This document shows positions 51,279 through 59,098 of a stretch of DNA of 64,000 bases, piece by piece (position 1 is the first letter of the stretch; the number at the start of each line of letters is the position of its first letter). The stretch is from Amycolatopsis albispora (GTDB taxonomy: Bacteria; Actinomycetota; Actinomycetes; Mycobacteriales; Pseudonocardiaceae), in NCBI RefSeq assembly GCF_003312875.1, contig NZ_CP015163.1, positions 1,240,001-1,304,000 on the forward strand. Direction: 5' to 3'. Under the pieces are notes generated by a model. It ran no database searches. It saw only the letters and a list, made by a program, of their open reading frames with translations, and had not been told where the DNA came from. A program made the translations under genes and the position numbers.

Positions 51279-52565
51279 ATGGCCGAGCGCGCAGGACTCC
51301 TCGCGCCCCTGCGGGTGCGGGAGTTCCGGGCGCTCTGGTTCGCGGAGCTGCTCTCGGTCGCCGGTGACCAGCTGGCCAGGGTCGCGCTCGCGGTGCTCGT
51401 CTTCGACCGGACCGCGTCCGCGCTGCTGACCGCGCTCACCTACGCCCTGACCTTCGTGCCGTCGGTGCTCGGCGGCTTCCTGCTGGCGGGCCTCGCCGAC
51501 CGGTTCCCGCGGCGCGCGGTGCTGGTGGTGACCGACTCCCTCCGGGCGGGTATCGCGCTGCTGATGGCGGTGCCCGGCCTGCCACTGCCGGTGCTGTGGG
51601 CGTGCGCCGCCCTGCTCAGCGTCGCGTCCGGGCCGTTCAAGGCGGCGTCGATGGCCCTGCTGCCGCAGGTGGTGCCGGGTGAGCGGTACCCGCAGGCGCT
51701 CGCGCTGCGGCAGGTGACCGGGCAGAGCGCGCAGCTCGCCGGGTTCGCCGGGGGCGGCGCGTTGCTCGTGGTGCTCGAACCGCACGTCGCGCTCGGCCTG
51801 AACGCGCTCACCTTCCTGCTCAGCGCGATCCTGGTCCGGGCGGGCGTGCGGCACCGCCCGGCGGCGGCCGCGTCGCGTGCGGAGACCACCGCCGAGGCCG
51901 GGAAGGGCGACCGCCGCAAGCTGATCACGTTGTACGCGCTGGTTTCGATGGTCGGCTTGTACGTCGTCCCGGAGGGGCTCGCCGCGCCCTACGCGGACGG
52001 CATCGGCGCCGCCGCGATCGGGGTCGGCCTGCTGCTCGCCGCCGACCCGCTGGGCAGCATCGCCGGGGCGTGGCTGGTCGCGCGGATCCGGCTCCCGGCT
52101 TCTCCCGGCGTGGCGGCCGGGCTGGCCGCGGCGGGTGGTGTGCCGCTGGTGGTGTGCGACCTCGCGCCCGGGCTGGTGTTGTCGATCTTATGCTGGGCGG
52201 CGTCGGGTGTTTTCTCGACGGCGTACCTGATCCAGACTCAGACGATGGTGGTGGATGCGGTGCCGGACCACCGGCTCGGCACGGTGATGGGCCGGATGGC
52301 GACCGTGCTCTACTGCTCACAGGGCGTAGCCGTGCTGCTGGCCGGACTCGCCGCGGAGGCGGCGGGCCCGGCCAGGGTGATCGCGGCCGCCGGCGCACTC
52401 GCCGTGCTGTCCGCGGCCGCGATCGGCTTGCTGCGGGTCCGCCCCCGGCGCGGGGGCGGACCCGATTCCGATTTCACGGCTCACCAGTCTTTGTTACCCA
52501 TGGCGGGGACCTCCTCACAGCGAATGGACTGCCGGGACGCAAGCGCACTCAGTATGAAGGTTTGA
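51279..52565 (+). CDS. MFS transporter with two TTA codons
   Basis: 428 residues with about 12 hydrophobic helices. RVREFRALWFAELLSVAGDQLARVAL is the N-terminus of the enterobactin-exporter/macrolide-exporter-like MFS group, and RFPRR after helix 2-3 is the MFS loop. TTA codons lie at 52188-52190 and 52494-52496, suggesting bldA control. The last 35 residues (from PRRGGG) run through a hairpin and an antisense small frame, so the C-terminal tail may be a recent extension. AGGGAG precedes the ATG. Confidence 0.88.
   Translation: MAERAGLLAPLRVREFRALWFAELLSVAGDQLARVALAVLVFDRTASALLTALTYALTFVPSVLGGFLLAGLADRFPRRAVLVVTDSLRAGIALLMAVPGLPLPVLWACAALLSVASGPFKAASMALLPQVVPGERYPQALALRQVTGQSAQLAGFAGGGALLVVLEPHVALGLNALTFLLSAILVRAGVRHRPAAAASRAETTAEAGKGDRRKLITLYALVSMVGLYVVPEGLAAPYADGIGAAAIGVGLLLAADPLGSIAGAWLVARIRLPASPGVAAGLAAAGGVPLVVCDLAPGLVLSILCWAASGVFSTAYLIQTQTMVVDAVPDHRLGTVMGRMATVLYCSQGVAVLLAGLAAEAAGPARVIAAAGALAVLSAAAIGLLRVRPRRGGGPDSDFTAHQSLLPMAGTSSQRMDCRDASALSMKV
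52434..52464. terminator. 13-bp perfect GC hairpin inside the MFS 3' end
   Basis: CGGGTCCGCCCCC (52434-52446) and its complement (52452-52464) flank a 5-base loop. It overlaps MFS codons; A/T-rich bases follow on the plus strand. It may terminate the minus-strand small transcript or the MFS message. Confidence 0.55.
52481..52501 (-). CDS. Candidate six-codon ORF (MGNKDW) with strong ribosome binding site
   Basis: The minus strand reads ATG GGT AAC AAA GAC TGG TGA. AGGAGGT lies 7 bases upstream of the ATG (52509-52515), ideal spacing for initiation, and CATACT (52551-52556) is a possible -10 box. A strong hairpin follows at 52434-52464. It is antisense to the MFS tail. Whether it is translated, a leader peptide, a peptide precursor or coincidence cannot be told; no modifying enzyme is adjacent on this strand. 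Confidence 0.3.
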   Translation of the reverse strand: MGNKDW

Positions 52566-52575
52566 GGTTCACCGG

Positions 52576-53862
52576 ATGACCGATCAGTCAGTTGCCACTT
52601 CCCCTGGCAAAAGGCCCGGGAACTGGAAAGTGTGGACATTGCCGCGGCCCGTGCTCGGATATGTGCTCGGCGTGGAACTCACCGCGCTGCTCGCCGTCGC
52701 CGGAACGCTATTTCTCCCGCATGAGCGCATCGGCGGCGACGGGCTCGGCCTGGCCGCCGCGCTGATCGCGCTCGGGATGCTCTCGGCCGAGATGACCCGC
52801 GGTGTCGAGCGCATGCGACGGCAGTTCGCCGATGCCCCGCACGTGAACATGACCTCGGTCTGGACCATGGCGGCGGCGCTGCTGGTGCCGCCGGCACTGG
52901 CCGCCGCGGTGACCGTGGTGCTGTATCTGCACCTGTGGTGGCGGAGCTGGCGCGATGCCGCCGGAATGCACGCGTTCCGGGTGGTTTTCAGCGCCTGTGT
53001 GGTGATCTTGTCCTGCACCGTCGTGGCGCTATTGACCACCGTTTTACCGGGCGGCGGAATTCCCGGCTTCGCCCGCCCGGAAGGGCTGTTCTCGATCATC
53101 GCGATCATCGCCGTTTACTGGCTGGTGAATTCCGCGTTGGTGGCGATGGTCATCTGCCTGTCGCGCGGGGAACGCTCGATTCGGCGGCTCGCCGGGGCGT
53201 GGAGCGAGAACAGCCTGGAGATCGCCACGCTGTGTGTCGGGGTGCTGGTCGCCGCGCTCGCGCTGTGGCGGCCGTGGCTGGTCGTGCTGGTGCTGCCGCC
53301 GCTGTACGTGCTGCACCGGAGCGTGCTGGTACGCCAACTCGAGTACGCGGCGACGACCGATCACAAGACCGGGCTGCTCAACGCGTCGAGCTGGCACAGC
53401 CTGGCGGCCACCGAGTTCGAGCGGGCGCGGCGGAACGGCACCGAGATCAGCGTGCTGATGGTCGATCTCGACCACTTCAAGCACGTCAACGACGAACTCG
53501 GGCACCTGGTCGGGGACCAGGTGCTGCGCGCGGTCGCCGACCTGATGCGCGCGGAGGTCCGGCGCTACGACCTGTGCGGCCGGTTCGGTGGTGAGGAGTT
53601 CGTGGTGCTGCTGCCGGAGACCGGCGTGGCGGGCGCGGCGGAGGTGGCCGAGCGGATCAGGGTGGCCATCCGCGAGCACCGCATGGACGAGGCCGCGGTC
53701 GGCGAGCGGGCGGCGCGGCTGCGGCTGACCGTGTCGATCGGGGCGGCGGCGTGCCCGCAGGCGGGGGAGTCGGTGGAGGACGTGCTGCTGGCGGCGGACA
53801 ATGCGCTCTTCGCCGCGAAGAGCGCTGGCCGGGACAAGGTCCTCTCAGTCGGCCTGCCCTGA
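52576..53862 (+). CDS. Membrane diguanylate cyclase (GGDEF) with TTA codon
   Basis: 428 residues. Several hydrophobic helices occupy residues 25-245; the GGDEF domain follows with active-site GGEEF in RFGGEEFV near residue 337, and an RxxD inhibitory site (RRYD) five residues before it, so product inhibition is expected. It makes cyclic di-GMP, which controls BldD and development in actinomycetes. TTA at 53044-53046 may couple it to bldA. The ATG at 52576 follows the MFS stop by 10 bases. Confidence 0.92.
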   Translation: MTDQSVATSPGKRPGNWKVWTLPRPVLGYVLGVELTALLAVAGTLFLPHERIGGDGLGLAAALIALGMLSAEMTRGVERMRRQFADAPHVNMTSVWTMAAALLVPPALAAAVTVVLYLHLWWRSWRDAAGMHAFRVVFSACVVILSCTVVALLTTVLPGGGIPGFARPEGLFSIIAIIAVYWLVNSALVAMVICLSRGERSIRRLAGAWSENSLEIATLCVGVLVAALALWRPWLVVLVLPPLYVLHRSVLVRQLEYAATTDHKTGLLNASSWHSLAATEFERARRNGTEISVLMVDLDHFKHVNDELGHLVGDQVLRAVADLMRAEVRRYDLCGRFGGEEFVVLLPETGVAGAAEVAERIRVAIREHRMDEAAVGERAARLRLTVSIGAAACPQAGESVEDVLLAADNALFAAKSAGRDKVLSVGLP

Positions 53863-53866
53863 CTCC

Positions 53867-53888
53867 GGGGCCGGGGCCGGGGCCGGGG
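53867..53888 (+). repeat. (GGGGCC)3GGGG tract, potential G-quadruplex
   Basis: Four runs of four Gs separated by CC directly after the diguanylate cyclase stop, abutting hairpin copy 3. Such tracts can form G-quadruplexes in DNA or RNA. Confidence 0.8.
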
Positions 53889-53943
53889 TGTCACGAATGT
53901 GGCTTTCGAGACGTTCCGCGTCTCGAAAGCCACATTCGTGACA
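53889..53943. repeat. GAATGTGGCTTT hairpin element, copy 3
   Basis: The best copy: 25-base perfect arms (53889-53913, 53919-53943) and a 5-base loop, with the shared core extended by GAGACG/CGTCTC. The extended stem keeps pairing although its loop-proximal sequence differs from copy 1. Confidence 0.9.
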
Positions 53944-54040
53944 TGCGCCGCAGGCGGCGGGCGTGGGCACCCGGCGGGCGACGTGGACCCGGCGCACGCG
54001 GGGCTCGGCGGGGGTGAGATCCGCTCGGCGTGGCTCGGCG

Positions 54041-54093
54041 GACACGAATGTGGCTTTCGGAGCGTTTTCCGCCCCCAAAGCCACATTCGTGTC
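54041..54093. repeat. GAATGTGGCTTT hairpin element, copy 4
   Basis: Perfect 17-base arms at 54041-54057 and 54077-54093 (GACACGAATGTGGCTTT), with a 19-base loop. It is about 100 bases beyond copy 3. The 313-base interval between the cyclase and the HxlR gene holds only these hairpins and the G-tract. Confidence 0.9.
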
Positions 54094-54175
54094 CCAGGAG
54101 GGCGGCGGCGGGGCGGACCCAGGCCGCGCGAACCTGAGAGCCCGGCGAGTGAGGCGCCCGGCGAGCGCCGGGGCG

Positions 54176-54589
54176 TCAGCCTGGCTGGCTGGTGCCGATG
54201 TTCAGCTTCCGCAGCGCCGCCGCGTCTCCGCCTTCTTCGCTGTATTCGTGTGCCCACTCCAGCAGCGGCCGCACCGCGCGCAGGAGGGCGCGGCCCTTCG
54301 GGGTCAGCCGGTACCAGACCGAGCTGAAGTTCCCGCTGCCCGCCCGCCGCTCGATCAGGTCGTGCTCGCGTGCCCGCCGCAGCGTGTCGGTGAGCACGCG
54401 GTCCGAGAGCGGCCGCCGGCCCGCGTCGCCGGTGGAGCGGCGTTCGTTGTCGTTGATGGTGGCGAGCAGATCGGTGTACTGCGTCTCGCGCAGCGCGAGC
54501 GTGGCCAGCACCGCGATCGTCCACCGGCCGCGGATCACCGCGACGGCGTCGTTGAGCCGCTGCTGGTACGAGACGTCGAACTCCGCCAC
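54176..54589 (-). CDS. HxlR-family winged-helix regulator
   Basis: 137 residues: VIRGRWTIAVLATLALRETQYTDL and the helix-turn-helix LSDRVLTDTLRRAREHDLIER, then LTPKGRALLRAV. HxlR proteins often respond to aldehydes or redox stress. GTG 54589 is the best start; no strong ribosome binding site. No cysteine is evident, so redox sensing by thiol is unlikely. Confidence 0.87.
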   Translation of the reverse strand: MAEFDVSYQQRLNDAVAVIRGRWTIAVLATLALRETQYTDLLATINDNERRSTGDAGRRPLSDRVLTDTLRRAREHDLIERRAGSGNFSSVWYRLTPKGRALLRAVRPLLEWAHEYSEEGGDAAALRKLNIGTSQPG

Positions 54590-54654
54590 CGTCCCAGCTA
54601 ACACGATCGGCCGCCCCGGCCGCCGCCCGGCTGCCGCCAAACGGGTGAGAAGCG

Positions 54655-54680
54655 GCCCACTGAGCCCTCCCTCAGTGGGC
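54655..54680. terminator. 10-bp hairpin between HxlR and small coiled-coil gene
   Basis: GCCCACTGAG (54655-54664) pairs with CTCAGTGGGC (54671-54680) around a 6-base loop. It probably terminates the minus-strand gene at 54836-55042. The rest of 54590-54835 shows nothing recognisable. Confidence 0.5.
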
Positions 54681-54835
54681 GCCTTACCTTTCCCTCAGCC
54701 GGTCGGCACCCGGTATCCAGGGAGGCGGCGCCAGGAGCGGACTGCCTGGCGGCGCAAGGAACGGCGGCTGCCGGGTGCCCATCATTCGGGGGGCTGGTGG
54801 GATCGCAGACACCCGGACGGCCGCCGTTCGGCGCC

Positions 54836-55042
54836 TCACGCGCGGTTGCCGAGCCCGGCGGCGATCTGCCTGGTCAGCACGTCGAGATCGTGCTGGAGCT
54901 GGTCGAGGTCACGAGCGTGCTTCTCCAGCCGTCTCCCGTGCCGGGCGAGCTGACGGCCGTACTGGCCGATCTGGGTCCGCAGCCCTTCGAGTGACTCGGT
55001 GGGCGCGAACGACTCGGCCTGGTCGGCGTCGGGGTTCGTCAT
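54836..55042 (-). CDS. Small coiled-coil protein, unknown
   Basis: 68 residues. After an acidic, Pro-containing N-terminus, residues 17-60 (LEGLRTQIGQYGRQLARH...LDQLQHDLDVLT) have heptad-like Leu/Ile spacing, predicting one coiled coil. No Cys, no signal peptide. ATG 55042 follows GAGGTCC. Possibly a small DNA- or protein-binding accessory; unassigned. Confidence 0.5.
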   Translation of the reverse strand: MTNPDADQAESFAPTESLEGLRTQIGQYGRQLARHGRRLEKHARDLDQLQHDLDVLTRQIAAGLGNRA

Positions 55043-55105
55043 CGGCGGGGACCTCGCAGTGGAACGGGCACAACTCCGGCGACGGAGTACCCAGCCGCGC
55101 CCCTG

Positions 55106-55552
55106 CTAAACCCGCGTCGCCTCGATGACCTTGGTCAGCACCGCGTGCAGCTCCTCCAGTTCGCCCAGCTCCATGCCCAGCTGCTCGACCACGCGGTACG
55201 GGATCTTCTCCGCCTCCGCCCGCAGCGCCCGCCCGGCCTCGGTCAGCTCGACCACCAGCTCGCGCTCGTTGCCCGCCTTCCGCCGCCGGGTCAGGTACCC
55301 GATGCTTTCCAGCCGCTTGAGCAGCGGGGACAGCGTGGCCGAGTCGTGCCGCAGGGTGGCGCCGAGGTCCTTGACCGTGCGCGGCTCGCTGTCCCAGAGC
55401 GCCAGCATCACCAGGTACTGGGGATGGGTGAGCCCGTGCGGCTCGAGCAGCGGGCGGTAGATCGAAATGACCGATCTCGACGCGATGGACAGCGCGAAGC
55501 AGACCTGCCGCTCCAGTGCGAGCGGGTTCGGTCCCAGGTCGATCTCGGCCAC
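55106..55552 (-). CDS. MarR-family regulator, OhrR-like
   Basis: 148 residues. The N-terminal LERQVCFALSIASRSVI matches the OhrR segment with a reactive cysteine (Cys18); YRPLLEPHGLTHPQYLVMLALWD and the wing with RRRKAGNERELVVEL follow. OhrR repressors sense organic hydroperoxides by oxidation of this Cys. No ohr gene is adjacent; the divergent DUF5313 gene shares its operator. GGAGGG precedes GTG 55552. Confidence 0.85.
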   Translation of the reverse strand: MAEIDLGPNPLALERQVCFALSIASRSVISIYRPLLEPHGLTHPQYLVMLALWDSEPRTVKDLGATLRHDSATLSPLLKRLESIGYLTRRRKAGNERELVVELTEAGRALRAEAEKIPYRVVEQLGMELGELEELHAVLTKVIEATRV

Positions 55553-55583
55553 GGTGTTCCCTCCAGCACACTAATGGTTAACG

Positions 55584-55598
55584 CGCTAACTGTTAGCG
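55584..55598. promoter_or_regulatory. Operator-like palindrome for OhrR-like MarR
   Basis: CGCTAAC-T-GTTAGCG is a perfect 15-base palindrome in the 58-base gap between the MarR gene and the DUF5313 gene; the adjacent TTAACGCGCTAA adds a second overlapping repeat. Confidence 0.6.
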
Positions 55599-55610
55599 TA
55601 CGCTACGGCC

Positions 55611-55994
55611 ATGCGGAAGCGACCTGACCCGGTGCGGTGGCTCTGGTACGCGCTCGGCGGGCGGCTGCCCGGCCGCTATCGCGAGTGGGTGCTGCACGAC
55701 GTCACCGCGAAGACCTGGATCCTGCGGCACGGCCTGCGCAGCACCGTGCTGATCCTGCCGCTGGTCTCGGTGTGGCTGCTGCTGCCCGGCCCGCTCGGCC
55801 TGCGGCTCGCGCTGGTGCTGATGGCCGCGCTGGTCGGTTACTTCTACTCCTTCGCCTACGTGGAGGAGAGCGGTGAGCACCGGCTGGCCAAGCACGGTTA
55901 TCCCCGCGGCACCGGGCGCCGCCTGCGCGCGGAGGCCAAGGAGGCGGCCGAAGCCGAGGTCACCCGCCGCTACCTCGCGCGCTACAGAGATTGA
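55611..55994 (+). CDS. DUF5313-family membrane protein
   Basis: 127 residues. PVRWLWYALGGRLPGRYREWVLHDV then two hydrophobic helices (about 45-85) and a cytoplasmic RRLRAEAKEAAEAEV tail match the actinobacterial DUF5313 family. Function unknown. TACGCT 9 bases before the ATG could be a -10 box of a leaderless mRNA, under the adjacent palindrome. Confidence 0.75.
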   Translation: MRKRPDPVRWLWYALGGRLPGRYREWVLHDVTAKTWILRHGLRSTVLILPLVSVWLLLPGPLGLRLALVLMAALVGYFYSFAYVEESGEHRLAKHGYPRGTGRRLRAEAKEAAEAEVTRRYLARYRD

Positions 55995-56069
55995 CTTATC
56001 ACTCCCTCACTCGGAGGGTGTTTGGGGCTTGTCGCTGCGGCCCGTGAACCCGTGTCGGAAAATAGGACT

Positions 56070-56207
56070 ATGGCAGTGCGTGAGGGGAAGCAGGGGGCGG
56101 ACGAAGAGCCGACGCCGATCTACGATTCGGTGGCGGCCGACAAGCGCTCGCCGGACACCGAGCGGTCGGACGACCAGCGGGTTCAGGCGGGGGACAAGAC
56201 TTCGTAG
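56070..56207 (+). CDS. Small acidic hydrophilic protein, unknown
   Basis: 45 residues rich in Asp, Glu, Lys and Ser with no hydrophobic stretch (MAVREGKQGADEEPTPIYDS). AGGA precedes ATG 56070. A clear terminator hairpin follows the stop, supporting a real short transcript, but similarity is not recognised. Confidence 0.5.
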   Translation: MAVREGKQGADEEPTPIYDSVAADKRSPDTERSDDQRVQAGDKTS

Positions 56208-56215
56208 CGTGCTCA

Positions 56216-56257
56216 CCGCCGCTGACGCCAGTGACCGGGGCGCTCCGTCAGCGGCGG
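56216..56257. terminator. 12-bp hairpin, bidirectional terminator
   Basis: CCGCCGCTGACG (56216-56227) pairs perfectly with 56246-56257 around an 18-base loop. It lies between two convergent genes and overlaps the stop codon of the TetR gene at 56248. Confidence 0.65.
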
Positions 56258-56964
56258 CGCTGCTCGATCAGCGCCTCGATGCCGTCCAAGATGCGGTCGA
56301 GGCCGAATTCCACGTCGGCGTCCTGCATGCCGTTCTCGCCGTAGTCGGCGTCGCTGAGCAGGGCGGCGACCCGCGGATAGCCGTGTTCACGCAGGAGCGG
56401 CTGCAGGAATTCGTTCAGTGTCTCGGGCGCGCTTGGGCGCACGTCGCGGAGCAGGGCGGCGGTGCTGCGCACCCAGCCGTCGACCAGCAGCACGCAGCCG
56501 AGCACGTCGTCCTCGTCGAGCCCGGTGCCCGACATCGCCTCGAGGAAGACCTCCAGCCAGCGCAGCATGTTCGGCGTGGTGGGCCCGCCGCGCACCGGCA
56601 GTTCGACCAGCCAGGGGTGCCGACGGCAGCGGTCGAGCTGCGCGTGCGCCCAGGCGGCGACCGCCGGCCGCCAGTCGCCCGGCAGTGATTCCGGCGGCAG
56701 GCCCCAGCCCGCCTCGGCCACCAGCACCAGCAGTTCCTCCTTGGACCGCAGGTAGCGGTAGAGCGCGTTGGCGGTGATGCCGAGGCGCTTGGCGATCGCG
56801 GGCATGGACAGGGCCTGGTATCCCTCGGCGTCGGCCTGGGCCACGGCGGCGTCCACGATCTGCGCCACGGTGTAGGCCGGTTTCGGCCCGCGGCGCGGGG
56901 CCGCGGTGTACCCCCAGGCCAGCGCCGTGCCGGGCGGCAGCAACTCGATCCTGTCCTCGTTCAC
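56248..56964 (-). CDS. TetR-family regulator of the carotenoid oxygenase gene
   Basis: 238 residues from GTG 56964 with AAGGAT upstream. DNA-binding helices: IVDAAVAQADAEGYQALSM and AIAKRLGITANALYRYL. A TetR_C-type ligand domain follows. Divergent from the carotenoid oxygenase 79 bases away; the TAAACTGT/ACAGTTTA repeat between them is the probable operator. Confidence 0.9.
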   Translation of the reverse strand: MNEDRIELLPPGTALAWGYTAAPRRGPKPAYTVAQIVDAAVAQADAEGYQALSMPAIAKRLGITANALYRYLRSKEELLVLVAEAGWGLPPESLPGDWRPAVAAWAHAQLDRCRRHPWLVELPVRGGPTTPNMLRWLEVFLEAMSGTGLDEDDVLGCVLLVDGWVRSTAALLRDVRPSAPETLNEFLQPLLREHGYPRVAALLSDADYGENGMQDADVEFGLDRILDGIEALIEQRRR

Positions 56965-56998
56965 CGGAACATCCTTGCATCCAGAACTGGTAAAGCCA

Positions 56999-57025
56999 TA
57001 AACTGTTCTTGTCATACACAGTTTA
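56999..57025. promoter_or_regulatory. Putative TetR operator upstream of carotenoid oxygenase
   Basis: TAAACTGT (56999-57006) and ACAGTTTA (57018-57025) are perfect inverted repeats with an 11-base spacer, midway between the divergent genes. Confidence 0.65.
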
Positions 57026-57043
57026 GGGACCAGGGGGCTCGTC

Positions 57044-58513
57044 ATGACGGAACCGACCAGGCGGAACGTGCTCCGGGGAGCGGCCGCGCTGGCCGCGGGC
57101 GGGGTTGCCGCGTCCTACACCGGCACCGCGACCGCCGCACCGGCCGCTGGTGGAGCCGCGGCCGAACGGCATCCGTTCCTCGAAGGCGCCTTCGCGCCGG
57201 TGCGGGAGGAGGTGACCGCCTTCGACCTGCCGGTCACCGGCCGCATCCCGCGTGAACTCGCCGGGCGTTACCTGCGCACCGGGCCGAACGTGCTCGGCCT
57301 CGAGGACCCGCGCGCGCACCACTGGATGCTCGGCGAGGGCATGGTGCACGGCGTCCGGCTGCGCGACGGGCGCGCCGAGTGGTACCGCAACCGCTGGGTG
57401 CGCTCGTCGACCGTCGCGGCGAAGCTGGGTGAGCCGTACCCGTGGCCGGTGCCCGCGGAGGACTTCGCCCCCAACACGCACGTGATCAGCCACCACGGCC
57501 GCATTCTCGCGCTGCAGGAGAGCGGCCCGCCGCCGTACGAGCTCGACGGGGAGCTGAACACGCTGGGCCCGTACGACTTCGGCGGCTCGCTCGACGGCTC
57601 CTACACCGCGCACACCAAGTTCGACGCCCGCGCCGACGAACTGCACGCGGTGACCTACCACCCGACGTGGGACCACGTGCGGCACCTCGTGGTCGACCGC
57701 AACGGCCGCGTGGTCCGCACCCACCGCATCCCGGTCGCCGACAGCCCGATGATGCACGACTTCGCGCTGACCGAGCGGTACGTGGTGGTCTTCGACGTGC
57801 CGGTCACCTTCGACCCGGGGCCCGGAAAGGTGGTGCCGTACAAGTGGAACCTCAACCACCCGGCCAGGGTCGGCGTGATGCGGCGCTCGGGCGGGGAGGT
57901 CCGCTGGTTCGGCGTGGACCCGGTGTTCTACTCGCACACGCTCAACGCCTACGAGCACGGCTCCTCGGTGGTGGTCGACCTGACCACGATGCCGGCGCCG
58001 TTCGAGGTGTCGGGCAAGCTCGGGTACGGCGGGCCGTCGGCGTCGGGCCCGCCGGTGCTGGAGCGCTGGACGATCGACCTGGTCCGCGGCCGCGTGCGGC
58101 GGCAGGTGCTCGACGACCGGCCGCAGGAGTTCCCCCGGGTCAACGAAAGCCTGGTTTCCCGGCGCCATCGCTACGGGTACGCGGCCTCACCCGGTGACCT
58201 GCTCGACGTCTACCTGGACCAGCCGGCGCACACCTTCGGCAACGCGCTGATCAAGCACGACCTGCGGAGCGGCCGGTCGGAGGTGCACCGGTTCGGGCCG
58301 GGCGCGGCCGCCAGCGAAGCGGTTTTTGTGCCATCGGCGCGGGGCAAGGCCGAGGACGACGGCTACGCCATCGCCTACGTGAACAACCCCGACCGGAACG
58401 CCTCGGACCTGGTGATCCTGTCGGCGCAGGACTTCACCGCGGCCCCGCTGGCGCGGATCCACCTGCCGAAGCCGGTGCCGCTCGGCTTCCACGGCAGCTG
58501 GGTGGCGGACTGA
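57044..58513 (+). CDS. Tat-exported carotenoid cleavage oxygenase family protein
   Basis: 489 residues. The N-terminus TRRNVLRGAAALAAGG is a twin-arginine signal, so the enzyme is probably exported. The catalytic iron is coordinated by four histidines, each in its family motif: TAHTKFD, MMHDFAL, SHTLNAYE and GFHGSW. The family cleaves carotenoids or stilbenes, but Tat-exported members are unusual and could act on lignin-type phenolics. AGGGGG precedes the ATG. A 15-bp GC hairpin follows. Confidence 0.9.
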   Translation: MTEPTRRNVLRGAAALAAGGVAASYTGTATAAPAAGGAAAERHPFLEGAFAPVREEVTAFDLPVTGRIPRELAGRYLRTGPNVLGLEDPRAHHWMLGEGMVHGVRLRDGRAEWYRNRWVRSSTVAAKLGEPYPWPVPAEDFAPNTHVISHHGRILALQESGPPPYELDGELNTLGPYDFGGSLDGSYTAHTKFDARADELHAVTYHPTWDHVRHLVVDRNGRVVRTHRIPVADSPMMHDFALTERYVVVFDVPVTFDPGPGKVVPYKWNLNHPARVGVMRRSGGEVRWFGVDPVFYSHTLNAYEHGSSVVVDLTTMPAPFEVSGKLGYGGPSASGPPVLERWTIDLVRGRVRRQVLDDRPQEFPRVNESLVSRRHRYGYAASPGDLLDVYLDQPAHTFGNALIKHDLRSGRSEVHRFGPGAAASEAVFVPSARGKAEDDGYAIAYVNNPDRNASDLVILSAQDFTAAPLARIHLPKPVPLGFHGSWVAD

Positions 58514-58549
58514 GCCTTCCGGAAACGGCGGCCTCTCGGAAATTGCGGA

Positions 58550-58583
58550 CTCCGGCGGCGCGGGTTGTCCCGTGCCGCCGGAG
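58550..58583 (+). terminator. Hairpin terminating the carotenoid oxygenase gene
   Basis: CTCCGGCGGC-G-CGGG pairs with CCCG-T-GCCGCCGGAG around TTGT (one G-U pair). Stable stem of 15 pairs, between the oxygenase stop and the SRPBCC start. Confidence 0.6.
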
Positions 58584-58600
58584 CTGGGACCGTTTTCCCC

Positions 58601-59098
58601 GTGGAACCCAGCATTTCCCGCAGTGTGGAGATCACCGCCCCGGTGGCGGCGGTGTGGGCGCTGGTCACCGATCTGCCGGGCATGGGCCGGTTCAGCCCGG
58701 AGAACGCGGGCGGGCACTGGGTGCCCCCGGCGGCCGGGCCGTCGGCGGGCGCGCGGTTCCGCGGCACCAATCGCAACGGTGACCGGGAATGGCGGACGCG
58801 GGTTCGCGTGGTCGCCTGCGAACCCGGCCGCCGGTTCACCTTCGACGTGCGCACGCCGTTCGGGGTGCGGGTTTCGCGGTGGTCCTACGAGCTGGCCCCG
58901 ACGGCGGACGGCTGCCTGCTCACCGAGCACTGGTACCGCGTCGGCAACTGGTTCATCCGCCGGGTGATGGGGCCGAAGGTGACCGGCCGCGCCGACCGGC
59001 CCGGCTTCAACACCCACTCCATCGAGCACACGCTGCGGGCGGTGAAGCAGCACGCCGAGCAGCAGGATGCCGTGCTCCGGCGCGGCGTCACGCGCTGA
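58601..59098 (+). CDS. SRPBCC (polyketide cyclase/START-like) protein
   Basis: 165 residues. SISRSVEITAPVAAVWALVTDL is the first strand-helix unit of the START-like cavity fold; FRGTNRN, FDVRTPFG and LLTEHWYRVG continue it. These bind hydrophobic ligands in a central cavity. GTG 58601 is the best start; upstream TTG 58565 lies in the hairpin loop. Overlaps the convergent small gene by 11 bases. Confidence 0.82.
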   Translation: MEPSISRSVEITAPVAAVWALVTDLPGMGRFSPENAGGHWVPPAAGPSAGARFRGTNRNGDREWRTRVRVVACEPGRRFTFDVRTPFGVRVSRWSYELAPTADGCLLTEHWYRVGNWFIRRVMGPKVTGRADRPGFNTHSIEHTLRAVKQHAEQQDAVLRRGVTR

